A DNA stretch of 64,000 bases from Bradyrhizobium sp. SZCCT0231. GTDB taxonomy: Bacteria; Pseudomonadota; Alphaproteobacteria; Rhizobiales; Xanthobacteraceae. A model generated the notes under the pieces. It had not been told where the DNA came from, ran no database searches, and worked only from the letters and a program-made list of their open reading frames with translations. The translations under genes were made by a program, and so were the position numbers. The stretch is from positions 558,001 to 622,000 of the forward strand of contig NZ_JAFCKP010000001.1 in the NCBI RefSeq assembly GCF_018130245.1. Direction: 5' to 3'. Positions 34,851-42,966 of the stretch are shown in pieces. Positions within the stretch are counted from its first letter, which is position 1; each line of letters starts with the position of its first letter.

Positions 34851-35354
34851 ATGAAAGAAAGGAAGCCGAAGATGAAGCAACGCGCACATGTGATGACCCG
34901 CCGGTCGCTTGTAGGGCTGATGGCCGCGGCAGTCCTTGCCAGTCCTGCCGTCGCGGCGCGAGCCGAAGAAGCCACCATCACGGTGCATAGGGATCCAAGC
35001 TGCGGCTGCTGCGCCGGCTGGGTGCAGCATCTCCGCGACGCAGGATTGACCGTCCAGGTGGAGGAGACTGCGGATCTCGACGCCATTCGGACTCGTCTCG
35101 GCGTCCCCTCGGACCTGGTCGCTTGTCACACGGCAGAGGTCGCCGGTTATGTCGTCGAGGGGCACGTGCCGGCTGCGGCCGTGCGGCGCCTGCTCTCGGA
35201 GCGTCCGATCGCGAAGGGGCTCGCCGTGCCGGGCATGCCGGTCGGATCGCCCGGGATGGAAGGCGGCAAGCCGCAGCCTTACACGGTCGTGCTGTTCGGT
35301 GCCGACGGTCAAAGGCCATTCATGCGCTTTATCGGCTCGCAGGCGATCGGTTGA
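34851..35354 (+). CDS. DUF411 metal-binding exported protein
   Basis: This 167-residue protein has a Tat-like or Sec signal (MTRRSLVGLMAAAVLASPAV after a short basic leader) and the DUF411 core ITVHRDPSCGCCAGWVQHLR, where CGCC near residue 50 is the presumed metal site. Conserved ACHTAEVAGYVVEGHVPAAA follows. DUF411 proteins accompany copper and silver resistance genes. The start at 34851 has GAGGAG eight bases upstream. It is 35 bases after the methyltransferase gene and probably belongs to the same transcript. Confidence 0.88.
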   Translation: MKERKPKMKQRAHVMTRRSLVGLMAAAVLASPAVAARAEEATITVHRDPSCGCCAGWVQHLRDAGLTVQVEETADLDAIRTRLGVPSDLVACHTAEVAGYVVEGHVPAAAVRRLLSERPIAKGLAVPGMPVGSPGMEGGKPQPYTVVLFGADGQRPFMRFIGSQAIG

Positions 35355-35457
35355 GAGCTGTTGATGAAGGAGCGCTCGCAGGCGCCGGGGTCACGGAAGC
35401 CGCGTCCCGCAAGCCGCCGAGCAATTGGTTGATGTCCCGCAAGATGGGTGGAAAGTC

Positions 35458-35988
35458 ATGAAGAACGTCGTTTTGATCATCGCGTTGCTCGCGCCGGCGG
35501 CCGCTTGGGCGCAGACACCATATGCCGGTATGCAGTCCCGCCACATCAAGGCGCTCTCGGACCAGCAAATTGGCGATCTGCGGGCGGGACGCGGCATGGG
35601 ACTCGCACTCGCTGCCGAGCTCAATGGATATCCCGGGCCCTCCCACGTGCTCGAACTCGCGGACCAATTGGGATTGAACCCTGGGCAGCGGAGCAAGTTC
35701 GAGGAGATGTTCTCCGAGATGAAGGCCGAAACCGCTCCCATCGGCAACAGATTGATCGAGAAGGAGGCGGATCTGGATCGGCAGTTCGCCAGCCGCACGA
35801 TCACGGCCGAGAGTCTTGGTTCTGCCACCGCGGCGATCGCGAAGACGCAGGGCGAGCTGCGGCAGGCCCACCTCAAATATCACCTGCGCGCTGCGGCGGT
35901 TCTCGATCAAGCGCAATTGGCAAGATACGCCGAGCTGCGCGGGTACACGTCCGACGGCGCTGCGCAACGGCACCGCCACCATCAATGA
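35458..35988 (+). CDS. Spy/CpxP-like periplasmic protein
   Basis: The 176-residue protein has a signal peptide (KNVVLIIALLAPAAAWAQ) and a long helical mature part with YAGMQSRHIKALSDQQIGDL, ALAAELNGYPGPSHVLELAD, LGLNPGQRSKFEEMFSEMKA and a His-rich end (RHRHHQ). This matches the LTXXQ/Spy or heavy-metal-resistance helical family, whose members act as periplasmic chaperones or metal sensors. The ATG at 35458 starts the signal peptide; the longer frame from 35425 does not. It is the last plus-strand gene of the copper block. Confidence 0.8.
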   Translation: MKNVVLIIALLAPAAAWAQTPYAGMQSRHIKALSDQQIGDLRAGRGMGLALAAELNGYPGPSHVLELADQLGLNPGQRSKFEEMFSEMKAETAPIGNRLIEKEADLDRQFASRTITAESLGSATAAIAKTQGELRQAHLKYHLRAAAVLDQAQLARYAELRGYTSDGAAQRHRHHQ

Positions 35989-36053
35989 GCTGACGCACGA
36001 GCCGAGCGTGCCAATCCCCGGATGACGGCAAAAGTGCCGACGCCATCTTGCCG

Positions 36054-36461
36054 CTACGGTTGCGGAGGAAAGCGGTCGAACGCCGGCAGTTCGTGCGCAT
36101 GCTCCATCCAGCGCAGCCGCTCGGCGACCTGGATCTGCATCGTCGCAGGCACGGTCTCGGGATCGTCGTAGGTCGCGCTCTGGATGTCGATGATTCCGGG
36201 CATCATGTTGGCATTGAGGTAGAACAGGCCGGTGCCGCAGTCGCCGCAGAAGTGCCGCCGGCCATGTTCCGAGGAGTGATACACCTTCGGCTCGCCCTTG
36301 GTCACCTTGACGGCATCCTCCGCGTACATCGTCCAGCCGACGACCGGGGCGCCGGCGTGGAGCCGGCAATCGCGGCAGTGGCACAGCGCGTGCACGATTG
36401 CGTCGCCCTGGACCTCATAACGGATTGCGCCACAGTGACAGCCGCCGGTGATGGTGCTCAT
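36054..36461 (-). CDS. GFA-family (formaldehyde-activating enzyme-like) zinc protein
   Basis: The 135-residue protein starts MSTITGGCHCGAIRYEVQGD and has the GFA cysteine pattern: GGCHCG near residue 7, LCHCRDCRLHAG near 27, and FCGDCGTGLF near 71. These Cys residues bind structural and catalytic zinc. Family members were first described as S-hydroxymethylglutathione synthases, but most have unknown substrates. GGAGGAA precedes the ATG at 36461. It is convergent with the Spy-like gene and downstream of the second RND operon, from which a 200-bp gap separates it. Confidence 0.9.
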   Translation of the reverse strand: MSTITGGCHCGAIRYEVQGDAIVHALCHCRDCRLHAGAPVVGWTMYAEDAVKVTKGEPKVYHSSEHGRRHFCGDCGTGLFYLNANMMPGIIDIQSATYDDPETVPATMQIQVAERLRWMEHAHELPAFDRFPPQP

Positions 36462-36663
36462 GCGTTCCTCCGATTGAAGACGAGTTTTCAGATCGATAGC
36501 CCTCGAGCTTTGCGGCTTCAACAGCGCAATCGATGTACGATTGCGTCCTACCGTCGCCTGACAGCTGTTGCCATCACGCGCTGATGTCAGATCGGACCGT
36601 GACTTCAGGCTTCCCCGGATGCATCGCTTGTTCCGTCCTGGTCGTTGACGGCCAGCATGGCCG

Positions 36664-39600
36664 CTACTCCGCGGCGCGGTCGTGAACCAGGGCCGGGGGC
36701 GCATCGCTGCGCCTGGTCGGCCTGCGCGGAACGGCAAAGCGTGCGTAGAGCGCGGGCAGCACGACGAGCGTGAGCAGCGTTGCCGTGAGGAGGCCGCCGA
36801 TCACCACGGTCGCGAGCGGCTTCTGCACCTCGGCGCCCGTGCCGGTCGCGAGCGCCATCGGCACGAAGCCGAGCGAGGCGACGAGCGCGGTCATCGCCAC
36901 GGGGCGGAAGCGCGTCAGCGCGCCTTCGCCGATGGCCCGCTTCGGCTCCATGCCTTCGGCGATCAGTTTCCGGATCTGCGTCAGCATCACGAGCCCGTTC
37001 AGGACGGCGACGCCCGAGAGCGCGATGAAGCCGACGGCCGCCGAGATCGAGAACGGCATGCCGCGCAGCCATAGGGCCGCGATCCCGCCGGTGAGCGCGA
37101 GCGGCACGGCGCTGAACACGAGCAGCGCGTCGCGCGCCGAGCCCAGCGCCCCGAGCAGCAGCAGGTAGATCAGGGCGAAGACAGCAGGCACCACGAACAC
37201 CAGCCGTTGCCGGGCGACGGCAAAATTCTCGAACTGGCCGCCCCAGGCGAGATAGCTGCCGGGCGGCAGCTTCACCTGCTCGGTGACCTTGGTCTGCGCT
37301 TCGGCCACCAGCGAGCCGATGTCGCGGCCGCGGACTTCGGCGGTGGCGACGACGCGACGCTTGCCGTTCTCGCGGCTGATCTGGTTGTAGCCCGTGGTCT
37401 GCTCGAACGTGGCGATCGTCCGCAAGGGGATCGAGGCGGCCGGCGCGTCGGGATTGGCGCGCGAAAGCGGAACGGGCAGCTCCTCCAGCGTCGGAATGTC
37501 GTTCCGCTGCGCATCGGCGAGGCGCACCACGATCTTGAAGCGGCGGTCCCCCTCGAAGACGAGGCCGGCGTCGGTGCCGCCGATCGCGGTCTGCACCAAG
37601 TCCTGCACGGCCGCCAGGCTGAGGCCGCGCCGCGCGATCTCGGCCTTGTCGATCCTGATCTCCAGGAAGGGCAGGCCCGAGGTCTCCTCGACCTTCACGT
37701 TCCCGGCACCATCGATCTTGCGGATCACGTCGGCGATCCGGCCCGCGGTCTGCTGCATCTGGGCGAAGTCGTCGCCGAACACCTTGACCGCCAGATCCTC
37801 GCGGACGCCGGCAATGAGCTCGTTGAACCGCATCTCGATCGGCTGCGAAAATCCGAGCTTGTTGCCCGGCAGCTTCCCGGACTCCGCCTCGATCTTCTTG
37901 ATGAGGTCATCCTTCGTCATGGATGGATCGGGCCATTCGTCCTCAGGCTTGACGATGATGTAGGTGTCCGATGCGTTCGGCGGCATCGGGTCGGCGGCGA
38001 GATCGGGCGTGCCGGTGCGCGAGAACACGAAGGCCACCTCGGGCAGTCCGCTGATCTGCCGCTCGATCAGCAGCTGCATGGCCTGCGACTGCGCCAGCGC
38101 GGTGCTCGGCACGCGCTTCACCTCCATCACGATGTTCTTTTCGTCCAGCGTCGGCGTGAATTCCTGACCAAGCCGCATGAATAGGGACACCGCCCCGACG
38201 AACAGCAGCGTTGCGAGGGCGACCACGGGCAGGGGTCTGGCGATGGCGCCCGAGAGCAGCGGCGCGTACCAGCGCTTCAGCGTCCGGACCAGCATGTTCT
38301 CGCGCTCGTTGACCTTTCCGGTGATTGCGATCGCCACGGCGGCCGGGACGAATGTCAGCGAGATCACGAAGGCCACCGCCAGCGCGATCATCACCGTCAG
38401 CGCCATGGGCTCAAAAGTCTTTCCTTCGACGCCGGTGAAAGTGAGCAGCGGGGTATAGACCAGGATGATGATGATCTGGCCATAGACCGTCGGCCGTATC
38501 ATTTCGGACGCCGAGACCGTCACGGTGTGGAGACGTTCGTCCAGGGACAGCGTGCGGCCAAGTTCGCGCTGGCGCTCGGCGAGATGACGCAGGCTGTTTT
38601 CGGCAATGATGACGGCGCCATCGACGATCAGGCCGAAGTCGAGCGCGCCAAGGCTCATCAGGTTGGCGCTGATGTGCCCCTCCAGCATCCCTGTCGCGGT
38701 GATCAGCATGGTGATGGGAATGACGCAGGCGGTGACGAGGGCGGCGCGGAAGTTGCCGAGCAGCAGGAAGAGCACGGCGACGACGAGCAAGGCGCCCTCG
38801 GCGAGATTCTTGGCGACGGTATGGATCGTGGCGTCGACGAGCTGTGTCCGGTTCAGGACGGTGCGGGCATAGATGCCCGGCGGCAGCGTCTTGCTGATGT
38901 CCTTGATCTTGGCGTCGGCGGCGGCGGCGACAGTGCGGCTGTTGCCGCCGATCAGCATCAGGGCCGTGCCGAGCACGACCTCGCGGCCGTCGACGCTTGC
39001 GCTGCCGGTGCGCAGTTCCTTTCCGATCGAGACATCCGCCAGGTCCCTGATGCGAACGGGAACTCCGCCGCGCGTCGTCACGACGATCTGCTCGATGTCC
39101 TCCAGAGTCTCGACGCGGCCGGCGGCCCGAACGACAAGGCCTTCGCCGTTCTGCTCGATGTAGTTCGCCCCGCGGGTGGTATTGTTGGCCTCGATCGCGG
39201 CTACGACCTGCTTGAAGGAGAGTCCATAGGCGACCAGTCTTGCCGGGTCCGGCTGCACCTGGAACTGTTTGACGAAGCCGCCGATGGCATCCGCCCCGGC
39301 GACGCCGGGAACGGTCTTCATCTGAGGCCGAACGATCCAGTCCTGCACAGTCCGCAAATAGACCGTGCGCTGGAAATCGTCCGTCAGCGGCTCGCCTTCG
39401 GGTGTGAGATAGCTGCCGTCGCTCTGCCAGCCCGGCTGTCCGTCCCGAACCGGCGAGGATGCGCCCGGTCTTTCGTACTCGACGGCCCACCAGTAGATCT
39501 CGCCGAGGCCGGTCGAGACCGGTCCCATCCGGACATCGACGCCCGGGGGCAGGCCGCCCTTGGCTTCGTTCAGACGTTCCGTGACGAGCTGCCGCGCGAA

Positions 39601-39912
39601 GTAAATGTTGGTGCGGTCGGCAAACACGGCGGTGATCTGCGCGAAGCCGTTGCGCGAGAAGGAGCGCGTCGCCTCGAGTCCAGGCATGCCGGCCAGCGCC
39701 GTCTCGAGCGCGACGGTGACCTGTTTCTCGATCTCGACCGGAGTGAGGGCGGGTGCGCTCGCGTTGATCTGGACCTGGATGTTGGTCACGTCGGGCACGG
39801 CGTCGATGGGCAGACGCGTCAACGACCAGCAGCCGGAAGCTGCTGCGACGAGCGTCACCAGCAAGACCAGCCACCGCCGCCGGACCGAAAATTCGACGAT
39901 CCGTTCGATCAT
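36664..39912 (-). CDS. Heavy-metal RND pump, CzcA/CnrA-like
   Basis: This 1082-residue pump differs from the CusA-like one on the other strand. The TM4 signature LGALDFGLIVDGAVIIAEN, with the DFG...DGA...EN residues, is that of the divalent cation groups (CzcA for Co/Zn/Cd, CnrA/NccA for Ni/Co). The N terminus has LPIDAVPDVTNIQVQINASA and a periplasmic insertion near residues 150-185. It works with the adaptor encoded just upstream (start at 39912, 3 bases after that gene's stop). An InrS-like nickel-type regulator leads the operon, so Ni/Co export is the preferred guess. Confidence 0.92.
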   Translation of the reverse strand: MIERIVEFSVRRRWLVLLVTLVAAASGCWSLTRLPIDAVPDVTNIQVQINASAPALTPVEIEKQVTVALETALAGMPGLEATRSFSRNGFAQITAVFADRTNIYFARQLVTERLNEAKGGLPPGVDVRMGPVSTGLGEIYWWAVEYERPGASSPVRDGQPGWQSDGSYLTPEGEPLTDDFQRTVYLRTVQDWIVRPQMKTVPGVAGADAIGGFVKQFQVQPDPARLVAYGLSFKQVVAAIEANNTTRGANYIEQNGEGLVVRAAGRVETLEDIEQIVVTTRGGVPVRIRDLADVSIGKELRTGSASVDGREVVLGTALMLIGGNSRTVAAAADAKIKDISKTLPPGIYARTVLNRTQLVDATIHTVAKNLAEGALLVVAVLFLLLGNFRAALVTACVIPITMLITATGMLEGHISANLMSLGALDFGLIVDGAVIIAENSLRHLAERQRELGRTLSLDERLHTVTVSASEMIRPTVYGQIIIILVYTPLLTFTGVEGKTFEPMALTVMIALAVAFVISLTFVPAAVAIAITGKVNERENMLVRTLKRWYAPLLSGAIARPLPVVALATLLFVGAVSLFMRLGQEFTPTLDEKNIVMEVKRVPSTALAQSQAMQLLIERQISGLPEVAFVFSRTGTPDLAADPMPPNASDTYIIVKPEDEWPDPSMTKDDLIKKIEAESGKLPGNKLGFSQPIEMRFNELIAGVREDLAVKVFGDDFAQMQQTAGRIADVIRKIDGAGNVKVEETSGLPFLEIRIDKAEIARRGLSLAAVQDLVQTAIGGTDAGLVFEGDRRFKIVVRLADAQRNDIPTLEELPVPLSRANPDAPAASIPLRTIATFEQTTGYNQISRENGKRRVVATAEVRGRDIGSLVAEAQTKVTEQVKLPPGSYLAWGGQFENFAVARQRLVFVVPAVFALIYLLLLGALGSARDALLVFSAVPLALTGGIAALWLRGMPFSISAAVGFIALSGVAVLNGLVMLTQIRKLIAEGMEPKRAIGEGALTRFRPVAMTALVASLGFVPMALATGTGAEVQKPLATVVIGGLLTATLLTLVVLPALYARFAVPRRPTRRSDAPPALVHDRAAE

Positions 39913-39915
39913 CGC

Positions 39916-41082
39916 TCAGTCCTCGTCGCCGGGCTTGGAGAGCTCGGCCTTGAGTGAAAAGGTATTCGAGCCGGCGACTGTCTCGCCGGCGGAGAGGCCC
40001 GAGACGATCTCGACGATGGCGCCGTCGCGTCGTCCCAGCACGACGTCGCGCTTTTCGAAGCCCTCCTTGGTTCGCACGAAGACGGCCTTGCGGCCATCCA
40101 CCGTCTGGACGGCGGAGAACGGAACGGCGACGGTCACGTCGCGGCGTTCGACGGCGATCCCCGCGGTCACGAACGAGCCCGGCCGCCAGCGGCCATCGGC
40201 GTTCCCGAGCGAGGCCACCACGCGGGCTGCGCGCGTCTCCTTGTCGAGAAGGGGGCTGACGAAGACGATCTTGCCCGTGCCGGTTTCCGTCATGCCCCGC
40301 AGGGCGATATCGGCCGGCTGGCCTTCCTTCACCAGTGGCAAGTCGCCTGACGAGACCGCCAGCTCGACCCAGACGCGGCTCAGGTCGACGATGACGAACA
40401 GCTCTGTTTCGAGGCTGTCGCGACCCACCGCAGTCCCGGATTCGACCTTGCGCTCGGCGACCCGTCCGGAGATCGGCGCCCGGATGTTTTGACTGCGCAG
40501 CGTCCCGTCGGGCGCCTGCGGCAGCGCGGCGATCTCGGCATCGGTGACTCCAAGCGCCATCAGCTTCTGGCGCGCGATGCCGAAGCGCATCTCGGTTTGC
40601 GCCGCCGCATTGCGCGATTTGATGTATTGCTGCTCGGGGACTGCGCGGCCCTCCCACAGCGACTTGTCGCGCGCCGTCAGCTCCTGCTGCAATTCGCTGG
40701 AGAGTTTTGCCGAGAGGTATTCGCTCTTGGCGTCGGCGACCTCGCGACTCTCCAGGACGGCGAGGATTTCGTCCTTGAGGACGTCGTCTCCGATGTTCTT
40801 GCGCAGTTCGGCGACGGTGCCCGAGAGCTTGACCGAGACATGGGCGACCCGTCCCGCATCGGGAACGATGGTGCCGGGCACCATCAGCCGTCTCGCGATC
40901 GCGGCGGGACCAGCCTCGCGCAGCTCGATTTCGGCGAGCTTGATGCGTGCGTCGTCCATCGCGATCACAGCCGGCTTTCCGTTTCCCGGCTTCGCGGATT
41001 GTGCATACGCCTGCGAGGTGACGTCGGTTACGGCGGCGAGGACCGACAGAATCGCGGCGGCCGACCGGCTGGCCGAAAACAT
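39916..41082 (-). CDS. RND efflux periplasmic adaptor, CzcB/CnrB-like
   Basis: The 388-residue membrane-fusion protein has a signal peptide (SASRSAAAILSVLAAVTDVT) and the usual order of barrel-sandwich, helical hairpin (EYLSAKLSSELQQELTARDK) and beta-barrel segments (IRAPISGRVAERKVESGTAV; VWVELAVSSGDLPLVKEGQP). It lacks the His-rich N terminus of the classic CzcB and the heavy-metal-binding motifs of the CusB here. The ATG at 41082 follows the regulator stop by 13 bases. A longer frame to 41136 would overlap the regulator gene. Confidence 0.88.
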   Translation of the reverse strand: MFSASRSAAAILSVLAAVTDVTSQAYAQSAKPGNGKPAVIAMDDARIKLAEIELREAGPAAIARRLMVPGTIVPDAGRVAHVSVKLSGTVAELRKNIGDDVLKDEILAVLESREVADAKSEYLSAKLSSELQQELTARDKSLWEGRAVPEQQYIKSRNAAAQTEMRFGIARQKLMALGVTDAEIAALPQAPDGTLRSQNIRAPISGRVAERKVESGTAVGRDSLETELFVIVDLSRVWVELAVSSGDLPLVKEGQPADIALRGMTETGTGKIVFVSPLLDKETRAARVVASLGNADGRWRPGSFVTAGIAVERRDVTVAVPFSAVQTVDGRKAVFVRTKEGFEKRDVVLGRRDGAIVEIVSGLSAGETVAGSNTFSLKAELSKPGDED

Positions 41083-41095
41083 CGAAAGCTCCACG

Positions 41096-41374
41096 CTACA
41101 GGTATCGCGAGATCGCCTTGAACTCGGCGACGACATTTTTGGTCGACTTGCCGGCGCCGCCGTTGGTGGCCGCGTCCAGGCAGTGATCCACGTGATCGTG
41201 GATCAGGGCCTTCTTGGCCTCGGAGATCGCCTTCTCGACTGCATGCAGCTGCTGGGCGAGGTCTAGGCAGGACCGTCCGTCGTCGAACATGCCGATGACC
41301 CTGCGCAGATGTCCCTCGGCGCGCTTGAGGCGCCTGACGATGTCCGGGTGGCTTTCGTGGATGTGCTTCGTCAT
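41096..41374 (-). CDS. InrS/CsoR-family metal-sensing repressor
   Basis: This 92-residue all-helical DUF156 protein starts MTKHIHESHPDIVRRLKRAE. The Cu(I)-CsoR style ligand set is complete (Cys36 in GRSC, His61 and Cys65 in HDHVDHCL), and there are extra histidines at 4, 6 and 9, as in the nickel sensor InrS (HIHTES...IVNRL). It probably represses the regulator-adaptor-pump operon until Ni(II), Co(II) or Cu(I) binds. The long frame back to 41503 runs through the operator and is rejected. A perfect palindrome with C/G tracts lies just upstream (41382-41402). Confidence 0.9.
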   Translation of the reverse strand: MTKHIHESHPDIVRRLKRAEGHLRRVIGMFDDGRSCLDLAQQLHAVEKAISEAKKALIHDHVDHCLDAATNGGAGKSTKNVVAEFKAISRYL

Positions 41375-41381
41375 GGTGATC

Positions 41382-41402
41382 CTATCCCCCGGGAGGGGAT
41401 AG
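41382..41402 (-). promoter_or_regulatory. CsoR/InrS-type operator
   Basis: Perfect 8-bp arms CTATCCCC (41382-41389) and GGGGATAG (41395-41402) flank five bases. A/T-rich ends next to a run of four C and a run of four G are the hallmark of CsoR/RcnR/FrmR-family operators. It ends 8 bases before the regulator start codon, so the repressor would block its own transcription. Confidence 0.8.
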
Positions 41403-41797
41403 CCCAGAAGGGCCGTGACGCCAAGCCTGGTGCCGGTCGGGATTGTTGCAGCGCGAAATACCGCCTTCGCTTGCAGGCGCGGTCCGCCGGAGCCGGGGTC
41501 CATGGGCTCCGCAAGCGGAGATGCCTCATGTCTCGCGTGATCACCGCATTCATCATCGCGAGGCCAGTTTGTCCTCCTGACATGAAATCACCCGCGACGG
41601 ATGGCTCCGCGCGGGTGTGACGAACTCTCGATGATGCCAGTATGCCGGTGTTTTGCCCGACGAGTCAAAGGTGCGTACACGTCCGCCCGGCAGCCTCAAC
41701 ATCGCCGATCCGAAGAGCGTAATGATTTCAACGCCCCCGCTACTGTGCATGGGGTTGTTTTCGCACTTTTTGTTTGAGCTTGCCGAAACGTCGGCGC
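41403..41797. other. Intergenic region with a probable dispersed repeat
   Basis: No gene is supported here. Around 41640-41785 the text TGCCGGTGTTTTGCCCGACG and, further on, GCATGGGGTTGTTTTCGCAC resembles a dispersed sequence I recall from many Bradyrhizobium intergenic regions. Only one copy is in the window, so the repeat status cannot be shown here. An inverse pair GGCTCCGCAAG/CTTGCAGGCGC is weak. Confidence 0.45.
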
Positions 41798-42382
41798 TCA
41801 CCGCCGTCCGCGTGGCGCTTCGGCCTTGGCCGGCTGCTCGGTCTGCGGGCCGCAGGTCGCGGCCTGAAGCGAGCCTTGCGCCTGCGGCATCAGGCCGGGC
41901 TCGGGGGCGAGCGCCTTCATCAGGATCAGGCCGGTCGTGCTTGGGGAATCGATGATCAGGCGGTCGGCCGCGGTGACCTCTTCGTCCTCGGGCAGCTCGT
42001 TGTGCTGCGCTTCCGTCATCAGGTCGAGCTCGATCACCTTGCGGCCCGCGGAGCGGTCGTTGATGGCGTAATAGGCGATCTCGTTGCGGGTGTAGAATGA
42101 CACTGAGGTGTAGGCCTGGCTCACCGGCACCGTCAGCTTGATCGGCCCGCCCGACAGATCGTAGCGGCAGATCGCCAGCGCGAAGGCGGGGTCCATGAAC
42201 GGCATCGGCGAATTATTGGGGTCGGCGAGGGGAAGCTGGGTGACGGCGTTCACCTTCGTCATCGGTGTCAGCCGCGAATAGGCATCCTGGGTCGCGATCC
42301 GCGGCAGCGCCAGCACGCTGACGAGATGGACCACGAGGCCCAGCACCACGCCGGCAATAACGGTGAACACGAGCCGGATCAT
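41798..42382 (-). CDS. DUF1254 domain protein, membrane-anchored
   Basis: The 194-residue protein has an N-terminal signal anchor (LVFTVIAGVVLGLVVHLVSV) followed by the DUF1254 core: MPFMDPAFALAICRYDLSGG, TVPVSQAYTSVSFYTRNEIA and KVIELDLMTEAQHNEL. The last 30 residues are low-complexity. It is much shorter than the fused DUF1254-DUF1214 proteins (about 450 residues) and here the two halves are separate genes that overlap by four bases. Function is unknown; members are periplasmic or membrane-bound. Confidence 0.85.
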   Translation of the reverse strand: MIRLVFTVIAGVVLGLVVHLVSVLALPRIATQDAYSRLTPMTKVNAVTQLPLADPNNSPMPFMDPAFALAICRYDLSGGPIKLTVPVSQAYTSVSFYTRNEIAYYAINDRSAGRKVIELDLMTEAQHNELPEDEEVTAADRLIIDSPSTTGLILMKALAPEPGLMPQAQGSLQAATCGPQTEQPAKAEAPRGRR

Positions 42383-42957
42383 GAGCAGCCCGCCGTGGTG
42401 ATGCTGGGCATCGGCGCGTCGCGCTGGGTGCGCGTCGCGACCCCGACCGGCGTGTCGTAGAGGCGCAGCATCAATGCGTAGCGCTCGATGCCGCCGGTCG
42501 GCAGCCAGTTGCCGGCGCGCGAGCGCGAGGCGATGCGGATCTCGAACGTGCCGTCGGACTGCCGCACGATCTCCTGGCTGGTGAAGCCGTAGCGGGCAAG
42601 CGAGTTGGCGACGAGATGGCCCTTGCGGTCGTACAGCGTCAGCGTCCAGAACCGCGCCGGCGGCGTCACGCCGGAGACGATCACGTCGCAGCGGCCGTCG
42701 AGCGCCTTCTTCCTGTCGTCGGTCGTGGCGGTGAAGGCGACGCCGTCGCCGGTGCCGATCGGCAGCTCGCCGTTGCGCACGATGGTGGCGCGCGAATAGG
42801 GATCGACGTCGGCGGTGCCGGTGCGCGGCCGTGCGGTCCAGGCGCCGATGGTCAGCGCACCGATCTCGGTGCCGCGCGTCGTCGTCATCCAGGTCGCGCC
42901 TAAGCCGACCGCCGTCGCGAGAAGAAGCGCCGTCAATGTGATCAGGATCAGCCGCAC
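42379..42957 (-). CDS. DUF1214 domain protein, membrane-anchored
   Basis: This 192-residue protein begins with a hydrophobic segment (LILITLTALLLATAVGLGAT) and continues with the DUF1214 beta-rich core: DPYSRATIVRNGELPIG, FWTLTLYDRKGHLVANSLAR and FEIRIASRSRAGNWLPTGG. It is the upstream partner of the DUF1254 gene, with overlapping stop and start (ATGA). The gene follows the penicillin-binding protein gene by only 9 bases on the same strand, so all three may be co-transcribed. Confidence 0.87.
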   Translation of the reverse strand: MRLILITLTALLLATAVGLGATWMTTTRGTEIGALTIGAWTARPRTGTADVDPYSRATIVRNGELPIGTGDGVAFTATTDDRKKALDGRCDVIVSGVTPPARFWTLTLYDRKGHLVANSLARYGFTSQEIVRQSDGTFEIRIASRSRAGNWLPTGGIERYALMLRLYDTPVGVATRTQRDAPMPSITTAGCS

Positions 42958-42966
42958 GGGTTTCGA

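Noticed and set aside
20934-41374. Genomic island with attachment sites
   Set aside because: The gene content looks acquired, but no integrase, tRNA end, direct repeats or clear base-composition step was found at either end.
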